Assembly: GCA_964621555.1 (NCBI GenBank)
Contig: CAZUOO010000015.1
Location: 1 to 23,152 of the forward strand
Direction: 5' to 3'
Origin: UBA2022 sp964621555
GTDB lineage: Bacteria > Patescibacteriota > Dojkabacteria > SC72
DNA length: 23,152 nucleotides
Under the pieces are notes generated by a model. The model saw only the letters and a list, made by a program, of their open reading frames with translations. It was not told the DNA's origin and searched no databases. This document shows, piece after piece, positions 15,494 through 22,450 of this stretch (its first letter is position 1; each line of letters begins with the position of its first letter). Made by a program: the position numbers and the translations under genes.

Positions 15494-16063
15494 TTAAGCT
15501 TTCTTTGTAGTTTTCTTCTTTGCAGGTGCTTTTGCCTTAGCTTTGGCAGTCTTTTTCTCTTTTACTACCACAGTCTCTTCTTTATAGTCTTGTATTGTTG
15601 TTACCTTTGGTTTTGGATCAAAGCTACTCTTCTTCTCCTCAACTTCAACAACAACTGGTGTTAATATCCTTATTAGTTTGTCTAATTTTGCACTAATACT
15701 TCCTAACTGGTCTTTAAATTGAGAGAGCTCAGCACCGTTGCTACTCCTTGGCTTCTCATTGTCTCTAAATCTTGGTCTTTCATCTCTTCTTGGGAAGTCA
15801 TCCTTTCTAGGGAATCGATCTTCTCTTGAATTTCTTTCGTCTCTTCTAGGATCTACATTCTCAAAACACTTGCTACAGTATATTGGCTTATCTCCACTTG
15901 GTTTAAATGGTACCTGACAATCTTTTCCACAGTTATCACATACGGCATCATGCATCTCTGGTTTATCAAAGCTATCTCTTCTTCCTCCAAATCCTCCTCC
16001 TCTGTTTCCACCAAAACTACTTCTTCCACCAAATCCACCACCTCTGTTATATGAATCTCTCAT
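15494..16063 (-). CDS. RGG-rich / CxxC-x17-CxxC zinc-ribbon / Lys-rich tail protein
   Basis: The protein is modular. Residues 1-31 are Gly/Arg/Phe/Ser-rich RGG-like repeats (RGGGFGGR twice). Residues 41-67 carry VCDNCG...YCSKC with Cys42, Cys45, Cys63 and Cys66, exactly 17 residues between the pairs, matching the known CxxC-x17-CxxC zinc-binding domain; Cys49 is an extra cysteine. Residues 71-110 are Arg/Asp-rich (RRDER repeats). Residues about 112-137 form a short helix with heptad-like leucines (QLGSISAKLDKLIRIL). The tail is Lys/Ala-rich (AKAKAPAKKKTTKKA). The low-complexity basic regions point to RNA or DNA binding, which is inference. It is convergent with the NYN gene. TAGAAT lies nine bases before the ATG and there is no Shine-Dalgarno. 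Confidence 0.85.
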   Translation of the reverse strand: MRDSYNRGGGFGGRSSFGGNRGGGFGGRRDSFDKPEMHDAVCDNCGKDCQVPFKPSGDKPIYCSKCFENVDPRRDERNSREDRFPRKDDFPRRDERPRFRDNEKPRSSNGAELSQFKDQLGSISAKLDKLIRILTPVVVEVEEKKSSFDPKPKVTTIQDYKEETVVVKEKKTAKAKAKAPAKKKTTKKA

Positions 16064-16167
16064 TGTATTTACATTCTAATTTCGAACTTAATACTACAGT
16101 ATATCATGTTTTCGGGATTATTATTGAAATGTGGTAGTATGTAGTACTTTAGATTACTCAAAGTGAG

Positions 16168-16713
16168 ATGATTATACATTTGATTATAGTTTGGTTTCTA
16201 TTCTGGGGCTTATACAACTTCATCCTATTACCAAAAGGTTACTCAACTGAAAAGACCCCGCATATTCTCACACATGTTTACATGCTTTTCACTATACTAA
16301 CCGTATATATATCTGGCTTCCAGTTGTTTCCTCAAATTTTGTGGCTTTTTATAGTGGCAGTATTTGCGTGGTATGTAAGAGAGAGGGGGGGGATGAGGGT
16401 CGGGAGATTAGGGAATTCAATATTTCAGATTGTGTGGTTGTACTGCATATTTCTCATCTATGAAAGCACACCTCATGTCGCTATACTAATTTTTGGATCA
16501 ACTCATCTTGGAATATTTTTTATTAAACACCTTACGATTGTTCCTAAATCCCTAATTGTATTGAACTCCTTTGTAATTGCATTGGTAATAGTTACAACAT
16601 TCCAATGGTTGCCATATCCTTTGAGTTTGGTGATAGGTATACTTGTTCATTACATGGTTTATGTAATTGCTAGACCAATAGATAGGAGGTATAGGTGGAA
16701 GATGATTAACTAG
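16168..16713 (+). CDS. hypothetical integral membrane protein, 181 aa
   Basis: About six hydrophobic spans are visible, starting at the extreme N terminus (IIHLIIVWFLFWGLYNFIL). A basic loop (YVRERGGMRVGRLGN) sits after the third span and a basic C terminus (RPIDRRYRWKMIN) follows the last. I do not recognise the family. The stop TAG overlaps the stop of the convergent DUF1801 gene, the two sharing the tetranucleotide CTAG at 16710-16713. The start follows AGTGAG, at best a weak ribosome binding site. It diverges from the zinc-ribbon gene over a 104-bp region in which I see no distinct regulatory repeat. Confidence 0.72.
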   Translation: MIIHLIIVWFLFWGLYNFILLPKGYSTEKTPHILTHVYMLFTILTVYISGFQLFPQILWLFIVAVFAWYVRERGGMRVGRLGNSIFQIVWLYCIFLIYESTPHVAILIFGSTHLGIFFIKHLTIVPKSLIVLNSFVIALVIVTTFQWLPYPLSLVIGILVHYMVYVIARPIDRRYRWKMIN

Positions 16714-17075
16714 TATTTCTTCCCCTTACTGCTATTCTCAGCTACTCTAAATTCAACAATCTTTTTCACTAGGTCGTATGGTATATCTCTATCTAGTGGG
16801 AATTGTATCGCTCCTTTAGAGGTAACATATGCTTTGAGGTCTTTTTCAAATTTAACAATCGCCGATGGAGCAGGGTATAGTCCTATATGCTTTTTATATG
16901 CTGCGAAGTGTATTAGGTTTCCATTAAGAACAAAGGTTGGCATTTGATATTTAATGGCTTCTGTTACACCTGGAGCATTATCAACTATTACTTTCCTTAG
17001 CTTGTTTAAAGTTGGTTGTACTTCCTTAGGTTGAGCACTAATATATGCGTCTATGTTTTTATATGTTTTATCCAT
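16710..17075 (-). CDS. DUF1801 (YdhG-like) domain protein
   Basis: 121 aa, the usual length. The segment from NIDAYISAQPKEVQPTLNKL through EAIKYQMPTFVLNGNLIHFAAYKKHIGLYP to IQFPLDRDIPYDLVKKIVEFR covers the full DUF1801 fold, including the conserved Y-x-MP-x-F motif and the HIGLYP strand. One family member, YdhG of Bacillus, is described as a frataxin-like iron chaperone, but most members are uncharacterised, so the role is open. The ATG follows the TAA of the VOC gene with no space (TAAATG), so the two are translationally linked in one operon. Its stop overlaps that of the convergent membrane protein gene. Confidence 0.9.
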   Translation of the reverse strand: MDKTYKNIDAYISAQPKEVQPTLNKLRKVIVDNAPGVTEAIKYQMPTFVLNGNLIHFAAYKKHIGLYPAPSAIVKFEKDLKAYVTSKGAIQFPLDRDIPYDLVKKIVEFRVAENSSKGKKY

Positions 17076-17421
17076 TTAGTTACTCTTAAGCGTACCCATA
17101 AACTGCCATGAGTTACCCTCAGGGTCTAGGAATGTAGATACGTACCATGGGAGTGATTCAGAGTGGAAGGGAGTTTTTGTAGGCTCACATAGTATTGTAC
17201 AACCTGCATCCCTAACTTTCTCATACCATGATTGCACATCGTCAGTGTATAGATTGTGCATTATTCTTACAGGNNNNNNNNNNNNNNNNNNNNNNNNNNN
17301 NNNNNNNNNNNNNNNNNNNNNNNNNNNNNNNNNNNNNNNNNNNNNNNNNNNNNNNNNNNNNNNNNNNNNNNNNCTCATCAGGGTTTTGTGACCATATTAG
17401 AATTCTAGATCCTTTAAACAT
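17076..17421 (-). CDS. VOC-family (glyoxalase/bleomycin-resistance fold) protein, interrupted by assembly gap
   Basis: Both ends of the gene are visible. The start is ATG at 17421 with MFKGSRILIWSQNPDE (48 nt before the gap). The C-terminal part reads PVRIMHNLYTDDVQSWYEKV to WYVSTFLDPEGNSWQFMG and stops at 17076. The D-DVQ-WYE and FLDPEGN signatures are typical of the second beta-alpha-beta-beta-beta repeat of VOC proteins. The metal-ligand residues of the first half are in the gap, so enzyme versus binding protein cannot be judged. Both visible parts are whole codons, so the true gap should be a multiple of three, not 100. Homologues of about 120 residues would imply a missing segment of roughly 40 codons. 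The stop abuts the DUF1801 start. Confidence 0.85.
17274..17373. other. assembly gap (100 N)
   Basis: Exactly 100 Ns inside the VOC gene. The length is a placeholder, because it would break the frame between two in-frame fragments. Confidence 0.98.
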
Positions 17422-17506
17422 AGTAGTGCGAATAGTTATTTTATATCCAAGATTGTATCACTAAATTCGATAATGAAAAATGTAGTACGTAAACTTTGGT
17501 ATATCT

Positions 17507-18367
17507 TTATGATATTCCAATAAGTACCACACCTGTTGTAGCTATAGCTGCACTACCTATCTTCCTCAAAAGATGGGATTTATCTTTAAGTATAAATATT
17601 TCCATTAGTATTACAAGAAATACTGTGGTGTTATTTATTGCATCTGCCACACCTACGTTTGCCCCATTTCTATATGCAAAGAATGTGAAAAGATTGAATG
17701 AGGAACCAAAAGAAGCAGATGAAATCATAGGTATGAAGTTATTAAACTTCAATCTACTTGTTTCCCTTATGATTAGTTTAAAGCTTGTCACTGCACTTAC
17801 AATTGCAACGCTAATACATAGGAAGCCTAGGTACATGAAAGGGGATATCTCCGTAACGAATGATTTGTCTAGTGTAAAGGCAATACCGAAACAAATGCCT
17901 CCTAGTATTGCAAAGAGATTATACTTACTAAACTTCTCACTCCTATTGAAGTTGAGGATTAGTATTGCGGATAGTATTAGTACAATACCGAATATACTAA
18001 GTGTGTTATATCCATCGTTTAGAAATAGATTGCCAAGGATACTGCTGATTACTACTGATACTGTACCAAGTATTAGTGAAAGACTAGGGCTGTTACCTTT
18101 GTAGCTGGTGTAGAAGAAAGTACCTCCTGCAAAATATACCACACTTATTATCAGTAGTTTCCATGGGTTTAAGCTTGAAATATCTATATTAAACTGGCCG
18201 GTTAGGAATGCAAGTATGAATCCAATTATTCCTTGAAGAGTCCAAACATAGAAGTTATTTGTAATGGCTGAAATATCTACCTTCTGAGTTAACGATACCT
18301 TCTGTGATATCTCTGAGCCTGCAAGTGCTACTACTGAAAGAAGCGAGAATATTAACCATAGTGACAT
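17507..18367 (-). CDS. EamA/DMT-superfamily transporter
   Basis: 286 aa with about ten hydrophobic spans arranged as two five-span EamA repeats, the usual layout of drug/metabolite transporter permeases. The N-terminal span is MSLWLIFSLLSVVALAGSEI. The second-repeat ending (VADAINNTTVFLVILMEIFILKD then LLRKIGSAAIATTGVVLIGIS) is characteristic, including the short charged loop before the last span. Substrates in the superfamily include amino acids, nucleotide-sugars and other metabolites; none can be chosen here. Upstream, a 14-bp-arm palindrome places TATAAT at its centre on this strand, suggesting a repressible promoter 34 nt before the ATG. A weak AGG lies eight bases upstream of the start. 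It follows the BaiN-like gene on the same strand, 63 bp away. Confidence 0.9.
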   Translation of the reverse strand: MSLWLIFSLLSVVALAGSEISQKVSLTQKVDISAITNNFYVWTLQGIIGFILAFLTGQFNIDISSLNPWKLLIISVVYFAGGTFFYTSYKGNSPSLSLILGTVSVVISSILGNLFLNDGYNTLSIFGIVLILSAILILNFNRSEKFSKYNLFAILGGICFGIAFTLDKSFVTEISPFMYLGFLCISVAIVSAVTSFKLIIRETSRLKFNNFIPMISSASFGSSFNLFTFFAYRNGANVGVADAINNTTVFLVILMEIFILKDKSHLLRKIGSAAIATTGVVLIGIS

Positions 18368-18383
18368 ATTACCTAACTGTATA

Positions 18384-18414
18384 ACTTACTTAGAGATTAT
18401 ATCTCTAAGTAAGT
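18384..18414. promoter_or_regulatory. 14-bp-arm palindrome over the EamA -10 region
   Basis: ACTTACTTAGAGAT (18384-18397) and ATCTCTAAGTAAGT (18401-18414) are perfect reverse complements around TAT. Read on the minus strand the centre contains TATAAT, suitably placed as a -10 for the EamA gene starting at 18367. It could be an operator, or the hairpin ending the BaiN-like gene, but no T run follows. The matching -35 is weak. Confidence 0.65.
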
Positions 18415-18430
18415 ATAAATGTATATGATC

Positions 18431-19676
18431 TTACGCATGACCTCCTGCTACATAACCTGTGGTCCAACATAGTTGTAGGCTATATCCACCTGAGGGTCTA
18501 TCAATATCAAGCACATCTCCAATTACAAATAGGTTAGGGAGTATCTTTGATTCCATTTTCTTGAAATCAACCTCATTAATATCTACACCACCTGAAGATA
18601 TTATGGCTTTGTCTGCACCCATGAGTGAGTGTACGTGTAAAGGAATTCCTTTAATTATATCAACAATCTTATGTCTAATCTCTCTTCTGGTACTGTGGTT
18701 TACCTGATCACCATCTATGTTACCAATCTCTAGTATCGCTGGTATTAGAAAGCTAGGGACTAATTTCCTTAGGGCATTTCTTAGCATCATGTTGTTTAAC
18801 TCCATCATACTATTGTTAAGCTTTGTACGTAGTGTTCCAATATCCGTAGTGGGGAAGAGATCTATTTGCATAGTTACTTCACCTTCTGATATTAATTCTC
18901 CAATCTTTTTACTCATATTTAATATCATTGGTCCACTTATTCCAAAGTGGGTGAAGAGTATTCTCCCTTTATTCTGAAACTTCTTAACACCGTCACAGTA
19001 TACCGATATTTTTATGTCGTCTAGGGTATTTCCCATTATTTTCTTTGGCCATTGGTCACTGAGAGCAATTGGTACAAGTGCAAAGTCGTTTTCAATAATC
19101 TTGTGGCCTAAATTGCTAAGCCATTTAAAACCTTCACCGGTTGATCCTGTTTCAGGGTGTGATTTTCCACCTGTAGATACAATACACGAGGTTGATTGTA
19201 TTATCTCTCCACTAGATAGTGAGATGTTAAATATTCCATCTTTTCTTTCTATCTTCTCCACCTTACTATCTGTCTTCACCTCTACCTTTCCCTCGCTCAT
19301 GTAGTTTACGAGTACGTCTAGTACCGATTGTGATTTATTAGATAGTGGGAATATCCTCCCATTATTCTCTACCTTTGTCTCCATTCCTCTGCTATGGAAG
19401 AATTCTAGGGTGTTTTCTGTATCGAATTGTGAGAAGGTTGTGTGTAGGTACTTACCACCTTTTTTATATATTTCTTCGAGGTTGGTATTAGTATTTGTTA
19501 CGTTGCATCTTCCTCCGCCAGTTATTAGGAGTTTCTTCCCTACGATATTATTCTTTTCTAATAGTATTACCTTTTTACCTAGTGATGCAGCTCTCCCTGC
19601 AGCAATCATTCCTGCAGGACCCCCTCCAATTACTGTTATATCGTACTGAGATTTAGTGATATGGATATGGTGATAT
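18431..19676 (-). CDS. BaiN/HI0933-family NAD(P)/FAD-dependent oxidoreductase, 5' end in gap
   Basis: The first in-frame ATG (19609) would cut the FAD-binding Rossmann motif. The frame is open further upstream and reads YDITVIGGGPAG before it, so the real start is in or beyond the gap at 19677 and the gene is 5'-partial. Visible motifs are GGGPAG, the family signature LLITGGGRCNVTN, STGGKSHPETGSTGEG in the middle, and the C-terminal FVIGDVLDIDRPSGGYSLQL that closes the FAD site. This flavoprotein family is widespread; one characterised member acts in bile-acid dehydroxylation, but that role should not be transferred here. From GGGPAG on, the roughly 400 residues match the family length. EamA follows 63 bp downstream on the same strand. 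Confidence 0.92.
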
Positions 19677-19776
19677 NNNNNNNNNNNNNNNNNNNNNNNN
19701 NNNNNNNNNNNNNNNNNNNNNNNNNNNNNNNNNNNNNNNNNNNNNNNNNNNNNNNNNNNNNNNNNNNNNNNNNNNN
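19677..19776. other. assembly gap (100 N)
   Basis: Exactly 100 Ns, which remove the start and promoter of the BaiN-like gene. The remaining 120 bp to the next gene (19777-19896) are AT-rich; the only feature I see is TATAAG three bases before the ATG at 19897. Confidence 0.98.
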
Positions 19777-19896
19777 AGACATTAATTGTTAGCTCTATAT
19801 TATTGGGCAGAACTACAACATATTATACCAAATTGTGATGTAATACGGTAATTAGGTGTAGAATATAGGATAATATTAAATAATGAGTATAAGAAT

Positions 19897-20901
19897 ATGG
19901 TGAAAATTGAAAAAGGGAGTTTAACCCTTTCTACAAATCAAAATACTGTCTTTATTCGTTTGATATTTGCATTGATTAATCCTAGTGAGGATATAAATCC
20001 TTTTGGAAAGAAGATTTTAGATGAATTTGCATACATTAAGGATCTTCAGACATATAGGGTATTTAAAGAATATGTGAAGGGAGGGAGCATTGGGAAAAAT
20101 GAATATCCATATATGTTCCTATCCGTTCATTTAAATGATGATCTAACACCTAAACCCCTATCTCCTAATGATGGCTATGGTCCCAATAGGTTGAAACACT
20201 ATGAAGATACGGTTGCAACCTATTTACAAAATATATGGAGAGAGTCAAAGTTTAAAGAAAGGTATGTTAAGGTTATTGAACCAGAGTATATTAGTATAGT
20301 ACAAGGGTTAGAGAAAGATATTTCAAGATTTCCAATTGTAGATACATTAGAAGGATACTGGGGTATTAAAGTATGGAAGAAATATGTGATAATTCCTAGC
20401 CCTTTTGGAGTCTTTGAAGGCTTCTCTACATCACGAGGTGATACCTTATATTCTATTACCTGCTCTGATCGTGTAAATGGGGTGGTATCCTTCACTCTTA
20501 ACTACCTACTTTGGAATTCTTTGCATGAGTTTTCACATATGTTCTTTAGAGAGCAACTCTATGGTATTGCAAATCTAAAAGAAGAAAATGATACATTATG
20601 TAGTAGTCTGGAGGAGAGGATTCAGAGCGTTGTTCCTGCTTCAATACTTGCTGATTATAGTGATGCCTCACACTATTTAGAAGAGGTGTATATTAGAGCC
20701 CTACAGATTCATTTAAATAGTATTGTTTGGAAAGGTATAAAATCTAAGGTTGCTCTAGATACTATGGTCTCGGATGCTATTCGTCGTTTAAAGGAACAGG
20801 GTTTTGTATATATTGATACTTTCTATGAGGCAATAACAGAGACCTCAGTCCCTATGGATGCATATATTAAAGGGGTGAAGGCTGTTACTGTTTCTATATA
20901 A
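19897..20901 (+). CDS. putative zinc metallopeptidase, DUF4932-like (HEFSH)
   Basis: The 334-aa protein contains LLWNSLHEFSHMFF with a HExxH motif (His210, Glu211, His214). About 50 residues later YLEEVYIRALQ (Glu263/Glu264) could supply the third zinc ligand. An HEFSH motif followed by a Glu-x-x-x-R-A helix recalls DUF4932 proteins, which are predicted metallopeptidases. No signal peptide or membrane span is visible, so a cytosolic location is likely unless secretion is non-classical. The N-terminal 200 residues are unrecognised. The gene is monocistronic in appearance, with 62 bp to the Ldh-family gene downstream. TATAAG three bases before the ATG and no Shine-Dalgarno fit a leaderless or near-leaderless mRNA. 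Proteolytic activity is inferred from the motif. Confidence 0.75.
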   Translation: MVKIEKGSLTLSTNQNTVFIRLIFALINPSEDINPFGKKILDEFAYIKDLQTYRVFKEYVKGGSIGKNEYPYMFLSVHLNDDLTPKPLSPNDGYGPNRLKHYEDTVATYLQNIWRESKFKERYVKVIEPEYISIVQGLEKDISRFPIVDTLEGYWGIKVWKKYVIIPSPFGVFEGFSTSRGDTLYSITCSDRVNGVVSFTLNYLLWNSLHEFSHMFFREQLYGIANLKEENDTLCSSLEERIQSVVPASILADYSDASHYLEEVYIRALQIHLNSIVWKGIKSKVALDTMVSDAIRRLKEQGFVYIDTFYEAITETSVPMDAYIKGVKAVTVSI

Positions 20902-20949
20902 CCTTCTCTCATCCTTTCTCCTAATTATGATACAATCCAAGTATTAAGA

Positions 20950-20966
20950 TTATATCTATTAATATG
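20950..20966 (+). promoter_or_regulatory. shared start-site 17-mer before the Ldh-family gene
   Basis: TTATATCTATTAATATG, ending in the start codon, is identical to the sequence ending in the hsp20 start codon (7585-7601, minus strand). It may be a -10 box for a leaderless transcript, or an AU-rich translation-start context. Confidence 0.45.
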
Positions 20967-21944
20967 AAAATATCCCTTACAGAGTTACAAGATCTTGTGC
21001 ACAAAGCAATACTTAAATATGGATATAATGAAGATGAGGCAAAGGTAATTGGTGATGTATTAATGTATGCACAGTTGAGGGGAAACAATCAGGGGATAGT
21101 GAAGTTGATTGGGAATGGGATACCAAAGAATATGGAGGGGAAAATGTACGAGGTTGTAAAAGATACTCCTGTAAGTGCACTTGTGAATGGAAATTACACA
21201 CACGCAATGGTTGTTATGGATGCAATAGTTGATATTGCAATTGAGAAAGCCGGAAGGAGTGGTATAGCTATTGTTGGGAATAATAATACTGCTGAATCTA
21301 CTGGTGCACTAGGGTACTATGTGAGCAAGATTGCTAAGGCAGGTTATATTGGCTTAGCTTTCTCTTCTTCACCATTTAAAACTACCGCACCTCATGGTTC
21401 AAGTGAGGCTATGTTTTGTACAAATCCATTAGCATATGGTATTCCTTCGGATCATGGGGAAATGGTTTTTGATATGACAACTTCTGCCGTTGCATACTAC
21501 GGTTTAATTGAGGCTAAAACAGCTGGGAGACAGCTTCCTGATACCTTTGGTTATGATTCTGAGGGTAATGAAACAACTGATCCTGCTTCCATAATGTCTG
21601 GTGCTATTAAAACAATGGCAGGGCATAAAGGTTCAGGTCTTGCTATGTTAGTTCAGGTTCTTGCAGGGGCTTTAGTATCAGCAGATTCTTTTGATTCTGA
21701 TAGTAACAATGCAGGTAATTTGGTTATAGCTATTGATCCAAGTATCTTAAGTGATGGGAAAGATTTTAAGGGTGAGGTGGGGAGTATTGTAAAGAGGGTG
21801 AAGGAGGCAAGAAAGCATGTTGGTGTAGATGAAATACTTGTGCCTGGTGAAAGGGGTAATAGATTAACAAGTGATGTTATACAGTCTAATGAGATTGAAG
21901 TAGAGGATAATCTACTTAGTGAATTGAAGAAGGTAGTAGGGTGA
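20964..21944 (+). CDS. Ldh-family (malate/L-lactate/2,3-diketogulonate) oxidoreductase with altered active site
   Basis: 326 aa covering the whole Ldh_2 fold: LRGNNQGI near residue 38, GYYVSKIAKAGYIGLAFS (117-134), TNPLAYGIPS (153-162), FDMTTSAVAYYG (169-180), AGRQLPDTFGYDSEGNETTDPASI (from 187), and MAGHKGSGLAMLV (218-230). These match the family and especially its YiaK-like branch, which uses NAD(P)H to reduce 2-oxo acids. In YiaK the catalytic histidines are in SHG (His44) and in the N-x-N-H motif (His116). Here the first motif is NQG (Gln43) and the second region reads NNNTAESTG with no histidine. The enzyme may therefore act on something else or have lost oxidoreductase activity. It follows the metallopeptidase gene by 62 bp. 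Confidence 0.88.
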   Translation: MKISLTELQDLVHKAILKYGYNEDEAKVIGDVLMYAQLRGNNQGIVKLIGNGIPKNMEGKMYEVVKDTPVSALVNGNYTHAMVVMDAIVDIAIEKAGRSGIAIVGNNNTAESTGALGYYVSKIAKAGYIGLAFSSSPFKTTAPHGSSEAMFCTNPLAYGIPSDHGEMVFDMTTSAVAYYGLIEAKTAGRQLPDTFGYDSEGNETTDPASIMSGAIKTMAGHKGSGLAMLVQVLAGALVSADSFDSDSNNAGNLVIAIDPSILSDGKDFKGEVGSIVKRVKEARKHVGVDEILVPGERGNRLTSDVIQSNEIEVEDNLLSELKKVVG

Positions 21945-22026
21945 AGTTACCTGTAGGTATACTTCGCTATCCGTTTTACTGCTAATTTGTGTTGTAAAGT
22001 GTACAGGGAGATTTATAAATACTTAA

Positions 22027-22377
22027 CTACTTCCTCAATATCTTCTCCATATCTTTACCATTTGCTAATTCATCTACTAGTTTATCCATGTATCTAATCT
22101 TCTGCATTAGCTTATCCTCAATATCTTCAACCCTAACCCCACATATTACTCCCGTTATCTTAGATACATTAGGATTTAGTTTAGGTGCTTCTTTAAAGAA
22201 TGTTTCAAAGTCACTCTCCTTATCTATCTGTTCTTGTAGTGTTTCCTTATTATATCCAGTTAACCAGTATATTATGGTATCTACATCTTCCTTCCTTCTA
22301 CCTTTCCTCTCTACTTTCTTAATATATAGTGGGTATACAGTTGAGAAAGGCATTGTAAATATGCGAGTATTATTCAT
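22027..22377 (-). CDS. DUF2200 domain protein
   Basis: 116 aa, the normal size. The whole protein matches DUF2200 as remembered: RIFTMPFSTVYPLYIKKVERKGR at the start, VDTIIYWLTGYN in the middle, SDFETFFKEAPKLNPN, then ITGVICGVRVEDIEDKLMQKIRYMDKLVDELA. No biochemical role is established for the family. TATAAT (22384-22389) stands exactly six bases before the ATG on this strand, so transcription should begin at the start codon itself; no Shine-Dalgarno is present. The -35 region would fall within the terminator hairpin of the GNAT gene upstream. The gene is convergent with the Ldh-family gene. Confidence 0.9.
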   Translation of the reverse strand: MNNTRIFTMPFSTVYPLYIKKVERKGRRKEDVDTIIYWLTGYNKETLQEQIDKESDFETFFKEAPKLNPNVSKITGVICGVRVEDIEDKLMQKIRYMDKLVDELANGKDMEKILRK

Positions 22378-22383
22378 AGTTTA

Positions 22384-22389
22384 ATTATA
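22384..22389 (-). promoter_or_regulatory. -10 box giving a leaderless DUF2200 mRNA
   Basis: On the minus strand TATAAT is followed by TAAACT and then ATG. Six bases between the hexamer and ATG place the expected transcription start on the A of the start codon. Confidence 0.65.
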
Positions 22390-22395
22390 TCAAAT

Positions 22396-22429
22396 AAAAA
22401 AGCCCTAAGTATTTTTGTACCTAGGGCTT
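22396..22429 (-). terminator. rho-independent terminator of the GNAT gene
   Basis: On the minus strand AAGCCCTAGGTA pairs with TACTTAGGGCTT (12 positions including one G-T wobble) around CAAAAA, then runs into TTTTATTT. It starts about 20 bp after the GNAT stop. It is the best intrinsic terminator in the window. Confidence 0.88.
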
Positions 22430-22450
22430 AGTGCCAGCTTGCTATATGGA

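Noticed and set aside
17228..17464. 78-aa plus-strand frame running through the N gap
   Set aside because: It depends on an arbitrary gap length and is antisense to the VOC gene, whose start and end are both recognisable.
17496..18104. 202-aa plus-strand open frame
   Set aside because: It is the shadow of the EamA transporter on the opposite strand; membrane-protein codon bias creates such frames.
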